A stretch of 64,000 nt of DNA from Dipteris shenzhenensis (Eukaryota; Polypodiophyta; Polypodiopsida; Gleicheniales), in assembly GCA_047967505.1 (NCBI GenBank), contig CM106540.1, one strand, 5' to 3'. A program made the translations under genes and the position numbers. Each line of letters starts with the position of its first letter. The first letter of the stretch is position 1. Below, one piece after another: positions 20,730-30,712 of this stretch. The notes below the pieces were generated by a model, which worked only from the letters and a program-made list of their open reading frames with translations, ran no database searches and had not been told where the DNA came from.

Positions 20730-20845
20730 CATAAATATCCACCCTCCTCATGTGGCATGCGTCTGTGAAGTGAACTTGGAAAAGTTCCAAATCGGCGATT
20801 TAGTAGGAGATGTGAATAGAGCACATGAAATGAAATACTTTTGCT
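20730..20845 (+). repeat. 112-bp duplicated block, copy 2
   Basis: Second copy of the block at 20440-20555, preserving the reading frame IHPPHVAC...RAHEMKYF. About 180 bp of unrelated sequence separates the copies. Confidence 0.8.
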
Positions 20846-20939
20846 TTTTACAGCAAGAGTAAACTCCCCATGGTTAGAGAGTTACAGTTCCTGAGATTTC
20901 AATATATAAGAAAAACTCATTACATTTTCATCACATCCT

Positions 20940-22490
20940 ACTTGTTGGCCCAATGATATGTCTTCCTTTTGTGAAGGGTTCAAATCCCACTCTTTAATAA
21001 AAAGAGAGGAGAGGAGAGGAGAAAGAGAAGAGAAAGAGGAGGAGGAGGAGAAGAAGAAGAAGAGAAGAGAGAGAGGGGGCGCGGGATCTGTTACAGTTTT
21101 GCAGAAACCCAAAAAAACTATCCGCGACCAGAAGATGCAGAAGCCTAGAAAACTGTCGTGATCTATTCGCGATGCACACGAGTGTACACAGTGGATGCAC
21201 GAATGCGCTCGCGGGAGCACAGATGTTGCAGTTTTGCAGTTGCGACCGGTACGAGCAGAAGATTTGCCAGCCAGAATACACATAGGAATCCCAAGCAGAA
21301 AGCAAGCCGACTAGAAGCGCAGAAGCATGGAGGTTTTGTAGCCATAGAGATAGGGAAGGCACGCAGTTTGGAGGTGCAAAAGTAGAGAACTACACACAGA
21401 AGAGGCTGCAGAGATGCACCTAGTCGTAGGAGTAACAAATTTTACACCACTAGCCGTAGAGATTTCGATCCCAGCAGCCACACCATTTCTATTAGCCGGA
21501 AAAGAAATCAAGACAAGAGGCTAGAGGATAGGTATGGTGATGCTCGAGGGCCATAGAGGAATAGGGAACGTGAGGGGAGAAGCATTAACCTAGGTGGGGA
21601 AAGAGACTAAGAGGGGAGGGAATTAAGAGGGAGACTATGGCACAAGGGGAGAGAGAGAGGGCAAAGAAGAGCATGTACATGATGGGAAGAGGAATGTAGA
21701 GATGGAGACATCAAGGGAAGAGGGTCAATGTTTATTTGAAAGGAAGGATGGGGGCAATATCAAAGTACTAGCTAGGTGGCTTTACAAGAATGAGCGTGTC
21801 TCATCAAGGAATAGCCCCCTACTTTTATAGCCAACAGAGAGGGTCTCTCCCAATAAATGCATCCTCCCACATGCAAGGTGTGTGTGGAAGAGTCTCCCAT
21901 GTGGGTTAGGCTGTTACGCACTCTCAATTGTGTGCGATAACGCTTGGCCACATTTTTCCACATATATCAACTCCCATATCCCAAGTCTATGATACTCCCT
22001 TGGTCTCTTCCCAATTTTATAATACGTTCAAACATTTGGGAGGACAAGTGGAGGGTTGGCACAAGGAATCTTGCCACCTCATCCTACTTTTCCCATTATT
22101 AACTTGCACTCTTGGACCTTCTATACCTCCTCCACATGGGCCTATCCTATATGGAGGGAATAACCCAATATAATATCCATCTCCACCTATTTTATATTAC
22201 TTCTCCCATGGACTTTGGGCCATATCTCACTAAATGCAAGCATGGAACTGCCTAGGTGGAGGGGTGGCACATGGAGGAGCCATGCCACCTTAACATTTTA
22301 TAATAATACTACCATGGATTATGTACAACACACCTTATGGGTCCTCTTACGTGGAAGGGTGGCACATGGTCATGCCCTGCCACCTCAACCGTGGGCCCTA
22401 TGCACTCCATATTTTATTATACTATTGCCACGCATATAAGCACACACTCATATTTATGCCTTTTTACTTTGGTCAAATTTATCCATAACA
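20940..22490 (-). mobile_element. LTR of a gypsy-type family (solo or isolated), minus strand
   Basis: On the minus strand it begins TGTTATGGATAAATTTGACC at 22490, the same start as the 3' LTR at 53514, and continues collinearly with 53514-54113 and then with 48100-49375. It contains a TATA-like GGCTATAAAAG followed by a transcript start-like region (about 21830). The pyrimidine-rich far end (about 21000-21080) matches the end of the 48-49 kb LTR. No internal domain lies beside it. Length about 1.55 kb. The exact 3' boundary is uncertain. Confidence 0.75.
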
Positions 22491-22665
22491 GCACATATAA
22501 GAAAGAGACACAAAGCCGTAGGGTAGGGGAAACACAGCAACACACACCATGTGCACATACAAAAATAGAGAGAGAGGGGTTTTGTAGCTCAAGGATCTAG
22601 GAAGCACAAGGTTGGGAAGAGAATGGGGAAGGGGAGGTGCATACACAATATATTCACACACACAT

Positions 22666-22667
<2 letters not shown>

Positions 22668-22754
<87 letters not shown>

Positions 22755-22815
22755 TATAGATATTTTATATAAATATATGTGTATAGATAGACACACACAC
22801 ACACACACACAATTA
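22668..22815. repeat. Compound microsatellite (TC)n(TA)n(GA)n ... (CA)n
   Basis: (TC)n followed by (TA)n and (GA)n makes a near-perfect inverted repeat of about 90 bp (22671-22750). An (AC)n run and a (GT)n run follow at 22791-22830. Confidence 0.95.
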
Positions 22816-22879
22816 CATGTGTGTGTGTGTTGGTATGTAAGTATAAACTTTTGGAGAGAGAAATAACTGTGTATCCACT

Positions 22880-23370
22880 TTAATAATCATTCTTTCTTAA
22901 TAATGTTACTCCAAATTCTCTTGAGCACCTCTATAATGTTAATCCAAATTCATCATATGATTAGGAGCCTTGATCATGTAGTGTTTGATATTATAGTAGG
23001 CTTCCAAGGGGAGGTGTATTGAAGAGGATGGGCCTTGCCTAAATACTTCAAACAACTTGATTCAAAGATTTCTTGAGTCATCTTACCATACGCTCAGAAA
23101 TTGGTCAAAGTCCTTTCCGAGTATTTAATAATCATTGTTTCTTAATAATGTTACTCCAAATTCTCTTGAGCACCTCTATAAGGATAGCTCTTTCATCATA
23201 TGATTAGGAGCCTTGATCATGTAGTGTTTGATATTATAGTAGGCTTTCAAGGGGAGGTGTATTGAAGAGGATGGGCCTTCCCTAAATACTTCAAACAACT
23301 TGATTCAAAGATTGCTTGAGTCATTTTATCATACGCTCAGAAATTGGTCGAAGCCCCTTTCAAGTAATTG
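22880..23370. repeat. Tandem duplication of about 246 bp
   Basis: Two copies, from about 22881 and 23127, share TAATCATT(C/G)TTTCTTAATA and then GATTAGGAGCCTTGATCATG and GGCTT(C/T)CAAGGGGAGGTG. They differ by scattered substitutions and a small indel. No coding potential seen. Confidence 0.9.
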
Positions 23371-23472
23371 TCCCCTTCTTCAAGATCATTTGTCTTTGAT
23401 ATAGATTCCAATTGAAAGTTATCTTCTTTAGACCCATTTCTTCTAAATAGTAAATATAGGAAATAGCTTAAA

Positions 23473-23494
23473 GAGAGAGAGACACACACACACA

Positions 23495-23531
<37 letters not shown>
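23473..23531. repeat. (GA)n/(CA)n microsatellite
   Basis: AGAGAGAG, then ACACACAC, then a long GAGA run ending at about 23531. Confidence 0.95.
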
Positions 23532-23532
<1 letters not shown>

Positions 23533-23689
23533 TGTATAATTCTATGAAAAACTTTTTACCGAACTAAAAGCAATGACAAGGCTTAATATAGATCCAACTT
23601 TAAAATTCCCTATGAAGAATTTAGATATTGAGATTTATAAATAAAATCTCAAACTGTATTGCAAGGGAGGATAGGATCCCAACTTTGAG

Positions 23690-23867
23690 ACCCTACAAAG
23701 CGGGTCTCTCCTAAACCAACCAGTTGGTTGGAACATCATGCAACCGTGGTTGGTTCAACTCAAATACTAGCTATGTGATTGTCCTACACCAATGTGGTTG
23801 AACAAAAACTAACAGCAATATATTGCTAGTTTACTAAACTAGCCTGATGGTTGGAACATCATGCAAC
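23690..23867. repeat. Degenerate AACCAGCCxGxTGGTTG minisatellite, left part
   Basis: Units built on ACCAACCAGTTGGTTGGAAC, ACCGTGGTTGGTTC and TATGTGATTGTCCT. The block is split by the gag-only LTR element at 23868 and resumes at 26521. Confidence 0.7.
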
Positions 23868-24210
23868 TGTTGGGGTAAGTATGATCAAGGGCTTGCTCTA
23901 TGGTGCATGTGTGCATATAGGGGAGTCACATGTGTGTTTGTGTGTGTTGTAAAGCACATCAAGTGCTATGATGTGTCTAGTGTGTGACCTAAGTGATGAC
24001 GTAAGACAAAGGCAATCCCACTAATGTAGGGATTGATTCCCACTGATGTAGGGGCTGATTGCCACTATGTAGGGAAGGTATTACCTTCTCCCCCTTTCTA
24101 TAAGAGACAGTCCTCTCTCTCACAATCATAATAGAGATGTACCATCTTTCTTTCATTGTGCTCTCACACCTCTTGCAAGATGCATCTATTCTATCCTATG
24201 GGATTCTACA
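23868..24210 (+). repeat. 5' LTR of gag-only element
   Basis: 343 bp, TG...CA. Contains a TATA-like TCTATAAGAG (about 24098), which would suit the LTR promoter. Confidence 0.93.
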
Positions 24211-24212
24211 AA

Positions 24213-24224
24213 TGGTATTAGAGC
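24213..24224 (+). other. Primer-binding site of gag-only element
   Basis: TGGTATTAGAGC two bases after the LTR; one mismatch from the plant initiator Met tRNA site TGGTATCAGAGC. Confidence 0.85.
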
Positions 24225-24323
24225 TTTAGGTTCTATATCTAGCCTAGCCTAGCATTAGATGCTATCTCTAGCATAAACCACTAGTTTCTCATCTTCTCCA
24301 TTTTCCTCCTTCTTCCCCAAATC

Positions 24324-24778
24324 TTGAGGGCTCTATTCTCTGCCTATAAACAACCATTGCCCAAACCCTTTGAGCTGCAAACTCCTCACATATGGGCAAA
24401 CTTCCAACTGCAAGCAATCAGAGAAATTTTGACTGTACGCCCAATGCCAACACTCACACTCTCTGATGAAATTTCATGTAATACCGCCTCTGTACTTACC
24501 TATCTACAAATTCCTCTGAGCCCATGCTGGATGACACTGAGGGCAAGCTGCTGCTGAAATTTGAGCTTGTTTGGACAAGAGATGGAGGAGAAAATGACAA
24601 TAAACTAGTCTATCTTCTCAAGCCTGGCTATGGCAATCTGGCACAACATTGCACCCCTCATTGCTGGCAGCCCTTCTATGGTATAAGGCCAGCTATGAGC
24701 TGTGAGAATTGCACCCTCCAAGTTCTGGTCTCTGTTTTGGACAGTTTTGACAATGTTGAGAGTTTGATGCTACATTAG
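24324..24778 (+). other. Non-gag leader with short open frames
   Basis: Two overlapping frames (24324-24557 and 24524-24778) precede gag. The second includes LLLKFELVWTRDGGENDNK and a Cys-rich QHCTPHCWQPFYG stretch. They match no retroelement domain I know. Either untranslated leader or captured sequence. Confidence 0.35.
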
Positions 24779-25058
24779 ATGCTACTTTAGCATTTTTGAT
24801 GTTTTAAAGTGTTGAATAGCTTCAATACAACTATGGCTATAGCTTTGTTTTAAGTTACTACACCTGGATTTGCTTGGAATACTTTCATTTAGCCACCTCT
24901 ATGAAGCATGCAAGTGGAAGCATCATTTCCATTATGTTTTGTAGTATGGAATTTGGTTACAAGTCTTTGCCACACTAAATGCTTGTACTTTGAAGTTTTT
25001 CAACTCTTTCTAGCCTTCTAAGAGAGTAAACACTGCCCATTCTGGGTTAGACCCTCTC

Positions 25059-25889
25059 ATGGCTACCTTCTTGGATATGGATAAGTTCAATGGTAAAGGC
25101 TTTCACACATGGCAGATGAAGATTAAGTTTGCACTGATGAGGGAAAACCTCTAGGGGCTTGTCAAACCTGCTTCAACTTCTTCTTCAACAGCCTCTAATG
25201 CTGGAGAATCCTCAGCTCTGACACACCCGGCAAGAGATCTTGCTAGAGACGAGAAAGCCTATGGCATCATTGCTCTTGGCTTAGGAGATGACTATATTCA
25301 TCACATTTCTAATTTAGAGTCTCCTTCTGAAGCTTGGCAGAAGCTTGACATTATTTTTGGTGCTAGCTCTCACATATCAAAATTATCACTTAAGATTGCT
25401 TTCTTTGAATTGAAGATGGTTAGTGGCACTCCTTTGGATGCCCATGTCAATCATATGCGGAGTCTCATGGCTCAACTTGCTTCTATCAACTCTCCAATCA
25501 CTATAGATGATGCAATGGCAGTGTTGCTCAAAAGTATGCCTGAAGATTATGATCATATTGTTACCACTTTAAAAAATCTTCCTAATCCTACTCTTGAAGG
25601 TCTTATTACTACTCTTCAAGAAGAAGAAAGGAACATGGAACTCCGGAGAGGCAATGACATAGCCTATGCTATAAAATTTCAAAAGGGTAGGTTTTCACCT
25701 TGCAAACATTGTGGGAAGACTAATCACCTCTCAAAAGATTGCTTCAAGATCAATCCATGCAAACATTGTGGCAAAAACAATCACCATGAAAAGTATTGTA
25801 AAGCCAAAAAGGAAGAAACTACAAAGTCAAAAACTACCAATCTACTTTCATCTGATGAGTGTCCACATGATGAAGACTATGCTTTTTAG
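25059..25889 (+). pseudogene. Gag protein with two CCHC zinc knuckles, one internal stop
   Basis: Starts MATFLDMDKFNGKGFHTWQMK, as expected of copia UBN2-type gag. The body includes YGIIALGLGDDYIHHIS, LDAHVNHMRSLMAQL and MPEDYDHIVTTLKNLPNPT. Two tandem knuckles, CKHCGKTNHLSKDC and CKHCGKNNHHEKYC (25702-25800), have CX2CX4HX4C spacing. A TAG at 25152-25154 sits where the family has Trp before GLV. Apart from that stop the frame is open for 276 codons to the TAG at 25887. It would package element RNA in cytoplasmic particles. Confidence 0.85.
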
Positions 25890-26176
25890 GCACTTTGTCT
25901 TTTTTGTTTATCATCACTTGGTCAAAATTTTGAGGTTCTCTGCTTAGAGTAGTACTACAAAAAGAATATGTAAATCACCTCTGGTCACCATATGATGTAG
26001 GCCATGTGATATGTGTTTTGACTATCCCATTTCTGTGAACCTCACACCCTTGGGAACCCTTGCTAGCATGAGATCCTAGCCATAGGTTTATCCTTGACCA
26101 CCATGAGATGGCATGAGAAACTATGAAACTAGATGTATCCTTGACACTGCAAGAGGAAACCCCTTGAGGGAGGGTT

Positions 26177-26520
26177 TGTTGGGGTAAGTATGATCAAGGG
26201 CTTGCTCTATGGTGCATGTGTGCATCTAGGGGAGTCACATGTGTATTTGTGTGTGTTGTAAAGGCACATCAAGTGCTATGATGTGTCTAGTGTGTGACCT
26301 AAGTGATGATGTAAGACAAAGGCAATCCCACTGATGTAGGGATTGATTCCCACTGATGTAGGGGCTGATTGCCACTATGTAGGGAAGGTATTACCTTCTC
26401 CCCCTTTCTATAAGAGAGAGTCCTCTCTCTCACAATCATAATAGAGATCTACCATCTTTCTTTCATTGTGCTCTCACACCTCTTGCAAGATGCATCTATT
26501 CTATCCTACGGGATTCTACA
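26177..26520 (+). repeat. 3' LTR of gag-only element
   Basis: 344 bp, matching the 5' LTR, preceded by a purine tract and followed by the GCAAC duplication. Confidence 0.93.
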
Positions 26521-26525
26521 GCAAC

Positions 26526-27225
26526 CATGGTTGGTTCATCTCAAATGCCACTTATGTAATTGTCATGAACCAGCATGGTTGAACAGAAATTATTAGCAAT
26601 ATATTTTGCAACAGAACATCAATATATTGTTATTTTACTAAACTAGCCCAATGATTGGAACATCATGCAATCATGGTTGGTTTGGCTCAAACAATAGCTA
26701 TGTGATTGTCCTCAACCAGTGTGGTTGAATAGACATTTGTTGTTGACCAGCTCGATCATTGAAATTATTGTGTTTCTTAGTACTCAAATTAGTTAAATTT
26801 AATTTCCTACTGTTCAGGTCATATACCACTTAATTTCTAGACCGGCATGGCTTGGAATTAATGTGATTATCCTAAACTTACCAAGTGCTAGTTCAAGTCA
26901 AACAACAGTTACTGATTGAAATTGTGGTTGAACACAAATAAAGAAATGAAAAACAATATATTGATATTGTCTAATTTTGAAAATTCAAAAATAAAAAGCC
27001 ATATATTGTTATCTTCTAATTGTGAAGTTCAGAAATGAAAAGCAATATAGTTTTTATTTTCTAATTTTGAAGTTGTGACCATTCGGCTAAACCAGCCCAG
27101 TAGTTGAAATTGTGAGTATCCTAAACTAGCCTAGTGGTTGAAATTGTGACTGTCCTGAACCAGCCCGGTGGTTGAGATTGTGACTATCCTAAACCAATGC
27201 GATGGTTGAAATTGTTTTTTTATTC
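26526..27225. repeat. Degenerate minisatellite, right part (GGTTGAAATTGTGACTxTCCT)
   Basis: Continuation of the 23690-23867 repeats. The clearest run is 27085-27215, with about 35-bp units of AACCAGCCCGGTGGTTGAAA followed by TTGTGACTGTCCT. A separate AGCAATATA motif recurs at 26598, 26955 and 27040. Confidence 0.7.
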
Positions 27226-27446
27226 TAGTAGCTTGATTAGTTTAATTATTAGATTCATTATATGTAATTGTATGAAACCAAACCAGGGGTTGAAATTGTT
27301 TTGTTTCTCCATAGGTCGAATAGCTAGATCAAATTTTTGCACGTACTATGTTTTGTTTTATTTTCCTCATAGTAGTGCAAAAGGGGGCTCAATGTACTAT
27401 TGTTCTTGCATGTTGGGTTTGTAGATAGAGCTATTTCTGGTCTTTA

Positions 27447-27975
27447 TGGATCAGAATTGTGACATTTCAATTGGACAGGGGAGCTTTAAGCATTGTAAGC
27501 CCTCATACATCAGGAAACTCAAAGACAACAATGTTTCTTGTTGCAAAACACACATAAAATTTCACCTAGCCCATCAAGCTATGGATGACTTGAAATTTGG
27601 TCATGCTTGAGCATTGCTCCATGGGTATCAATGCCCATGTCTCCTTGATGAATGCACAGTTTGTAGGCAACCTGGATCCTCATGTGTCACAACAAAGGCC
27701 AAGTTTGGTAGCCTAAGGTCTCTATGGGAGCCATTGGTTTTTCCAAAGGAGACCTTGAGTGGCATCACATTGAATGCATTCGTGGCACATGCAAGCATTG
27801 TAGTCTGAAGCTGAAGAAGAGGCAATTTCATGTCTGTCCAAATGAAATGAGGGAACACAACCCTATTGCTCTACAATGGAGGAGATTTGAAAATGTCAAT
27901 GTTGGAAGATTTGATAAAAAGAGATTGAGATGCCTGCAAAATATCGTACCTATAGGGTATGAGCACGTTTGAATA
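27447..27975 (+). pseudogene. Cys-rich DUF7869-type N-terminal segment
   Basis: Frame 1 from 27447 reads MDQNCDISIGQGSF, then KPSYIRKLKDNNVSCCKTH and MDDLKFGHA, with a TGA, then HGYQCPCLLDECTVC. After a frame change comes GDLEWHHIECIRGTCKHC with FHVCPNEMREHNP, QWRRFENVNVGR and KKRLRCL (to about 27935). The pattern (two Cys/His clusters, W-H-x-x-x-C, C-x-x-C, CP, W-R-x-F/Y) is one I associate with regions preceding DUF7869 cores in other organisms. No core follows directly; an 181-bp repeat array begins instead. Decayed fragment of a relative of elements 2 and 3. Confidence 0.45.
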
Positions 27976-29145
27976 ACACACCTCAGAGCGTGTCTTTTGC
28001 TGGTTGTGCATAAGACTTGGTGAAACATTAAGTTCGTGGTGAGTTTGACCATCCAAAGCATATCATATGGGCAAGATAGTTTGTATGTGCCTCATAAGAT
28101 GTGTGATTCATGTATGCGCACATTATCATGCCCATCGTGTATGATTGCATTGGAATAACATGCCTCAAATACTATTTTTTGCTAGTTGTGCATAACACTT
28201 GGTGAAAAACGGGGTTTGTGGCAACTTTGACCATCAAAAGCATACCCTATGGACATGATACTTTGTACATGCATCAAAATATGTGGAATTGCTGTGCTAG
28301 ATTATTATAGTACCCATCAGGTATGAGAACATTCCAATAGCACACCTCAAATCATAGTTTTTGATAGTTTGGATAACAGTTTACAAAAAAGGGGGTTTGT
28401 GATGACTTTGATCATCTAGAGAATATCCAATGGGAAACATGCTTTTCATGCAACTCAACATAGGTGGGATTGAAGTGAGTACAAAGTTTTGTTCCCATCC
28501 GACATGAGCGCGTTTGAATAACACACCTCAAAGCATGTTTTTACTACGGTTGTGCATAAGACAAGTGGTGAAAAAAGGGTTTGTGGTGATTTGACCATCA
28601 GAATCTTATCTGATGTGCAAAATGCATTGCACATGCCTCAAGATATTTAGGAATCATGTGTGTGAAAATTATCATGACCATTGGATATGAGTGCATTCGA
28701 ATAACACACCTCAGATACTATTTTTTACTAGTTGTGCATAATACTTGGTGAGAAATGGGGTTTGTGGTGACTTCACCATCTAGATATCCAATGGACATGA
28801 TAATTTTCATGCATATCTAAGTATATGATATTTTAAGTGGGTGTAGAGTTTCATGCCCATCTAGTATGTGCGCATTCGAATAACACACCTTAGATACTAT
28901 TTTTTTATGGTTGCGCATAACACTTTGAAAAACAAGGTTTGTGCAGACTTTGAACATCCAAAGAATGTACGATAAACATGACACTTTGAATGTACCTCAA
29001 AGTAGGGTGGTATTGAATTGCGTGCAAAGTATCGTGTCCATCAGGTATGTGCATGTTTGAATAACACACCTCAGATACTACTTTTTGTCAGTTGTGGATA
29101 ACACTTGGTGAAAAACAACATTTGTGGTGACTTTGACCATCCAAT
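27960..29145. repeat. Seven-unit tandem repeat, about 181-bp period
   Basis: Each unit contains ATAACACACCTCA (27977, 28157 variant, 28337 variant, 28519, 28700, 28881, 29063). It is followed by a GTTGTGCATAA motif, a GGTTTGTGGTGACTTTGACC motif and ATCATGCCCATC before the next unit. Units are 70-85% alike by eye. No ORF is conserved. Confidence 0.9.
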
Positions 29146-29169
29146 GCAGAATGTGCGGGCTGCACTTCA

Positions 29170-30125
29170 GTAGCTCTTAAACTCCAAGAAAGAGGTTAAT
29201 GACAATGTCATAATAGCCATCCTAAGGTTTGACACAAACTTTTTCTTGACTTTATGATTTTGTATTTCCATTGGATCAAATGAACTAATATTCTTTTCCT
29301 TTTATTGCAGTATGGTTTTAGAACAGCTTCCCCTATATATACAGAGACGTGCATATGTGGTTGATCCTCTTGTTTCTAATGTACTTAGCAATAAGCAAAA
29401 GACCATAGATGATGTTTTTAAGTGGTTGCGACCTATTCATTTGATTACGGCACGAGTTATCTCTACTACATATCACGAGGAGTGAGTATCAATCCTTACT
29501 TAGCTTATTTGTTACATTGTGGAGGATTATGTAAAATAATAATTATTCTTAATTGATAATGCAGCTCACATTGGAGCTTGGTGACTGTGGACATCTTAGC
29601 CAAGCAATGTTTCTTTGTCAATCCAATAGCATCTATCAATGGCAGTGTGTCAGAGTAAGTATAACCTACTTGTGTCATAATTACTTCAATGAGATGCATT
29701 TTATGGAATGCGCACATTCATTTATGTTATCTATTTTGATGTGTAGATCGGCTCGGAAGTTGGTAGGTGCTATAGATGCACTTATGCAAATGGAAGGTGA
29801 CTTAGAAGATCAAATAGAGTATGTAACATGCCCCGCAGTGAAGCTAAATGATGGCCACAGTTGTGGGTGGAGAGTCGGATATAACTACTTTTTGCTCCTT
29901 GCTCAAATTTTTAATTTGAGCGGCGGTGAAACCTCATTGTTAACATATACAAACTTGCATCTGCACGCATTTATGTCATCTACCATTAAGGCATTTATTG
30001 ATAACGTGGTGGAGCATCCAAAGGAAACATTAGTTGCTATACCCTTAAGTTGTCTTAATGTAACCGTTGTATTGGACGAAATGGGGAGCTCTTTTGAGGT
30101 TGGGGTTATCATTAGCAACAAGTGA
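29170..30125 (+). CDS. Ulp1-like (C48-type) cysteine peptidase gene, copy 1
   Basis: A partial upstream exon ends KEVNDNVIIAILR before GT. Three downstream exons have good splice signals: 29311-29481 (donor GTGAGT), 29565-29654 (acceptor GCAG, donor GTAAGT) and 29747-30125. The joined frame contains VVDPLVSNVLSN, then DSHWSLVTVDI, CFFVNPI, and LNDGHSCGWRVGYNYFLLL. HW and the G/S-C-G-W element fit the catalytic His and Cys of the Ulp1 fold. The usual Asp (FDS) is Asn here. Ulp1-like proteins often occur in plant MULE and CACTA elements. No N-terminal start was identified, so the gene is incomplete or continues upstream of the tandem array. Confidence 0.6.
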
Positions 30126-30203
30126 CCTCATGTTTTGAAATTTGGTAGCAAGGAAGGTACAATCCTCTCTGACCCTTTGAAAGAGGCTAATGACAAAGTC
30201 ATC
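30126..30203 (+). pseudogene. Ulp1-like copy 2, exon part left of element 3
   Basis: Reads FGSKEGTILSDPLKEANDKV and stops exactly at element 3. The rest of this exon continues at 43666. Confidence 0.65.
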
Positions 30204-30290
30204 ACACTATTCAAAAGTTTTGGACTTATGTAAAGTCCAATTTGAGAAATGGACTAAAAACCAGTCCAAAATTTTTGAATATACTAGTAA
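30204..30290. repeat. Left TIR and subterminal inverted copies of element 3
   Basis: The terminal CACACTATTCAAAAG...TTTTGGACT is followed within 60 bp by AAGTCCAA, TGGACT and an inverted near-copy of the terminus (CAGTCCAAAATTTTTGAATA, 30267-30286). The tip can therefore fold as a hairpin. Confidence 0.8.
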
Positions 30291-30712
30291 TGTTGTTTTT
30301 TGAACTAGATTTGATAACTCCAAACAAAAGATTTGGTGATTAAGTACTAAGAACATCAATGCATAACCAAATCTCTTACAGAGGTGGTCTACATAAACAT
30401 CTTCATAACTTCTTATGAATTGAGCTACTATCACCTAAGAACATCAATAGATGACCAATTCCCTTAGAAAGGTAGTGTACATAGATCCTTTTATGTGTAA
30501 GTGGTATACATATACACCTCACTTGGTATTAAAAAACACCCTTAACTATAAAAATACATATACACCTCACTTGGTAGTAAAAAACGCCCTTAACTATAAA
30601 AATACATTGACATAAAGTTTAAAATACACCATTAAGTATAAAATGGACCTCATAAACAATATTTATACACAATAATGAGAGTAAAGAAATAAAAAAAGTA
30701 GTTAACTTTTTA

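Larger units (their letters stand above)
23868..26520 (+). mobile_element. Complete gag-only LTR retrotransposon (TR-GAG type)
   Basis: LTRs of about 343 bp (23868-24210 and 26177-26520) start TGTTGGGG and end TTCTACA, and differ at about eight positions (roughly 97-98% identity). Exact 5-bp target duplication GCAAC lies at 23863-23867 and 26521-26525. A copia-like primer-binding site TGGTATTAGAGC follows the 5' LTR and a polypurine tract (GAGGGAGGG) precedes the 3' LTR. The internal 1.97 kb encodes only Gag. There is no protease, integrase or RT, so it would need proteins from an autonomous partner. Confidence 0.95.

Noticed and set aside
20940-21000. tRNA or tRNA-derived SINE
   Set aside because: GGTTCAAATCCCACTC (20978-20993) resembles a box B and TTGGCCCAATGA an A box, but spacing is short, no acceptor stem or cloverleaf forms, and the sequence lies within the LTR end region.
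24324-24557. Start of gag at 24324
   Set aside because: Gag similarity begins at 25059 (MATFLDMDKF); the earlier frame shows none and ends before it.
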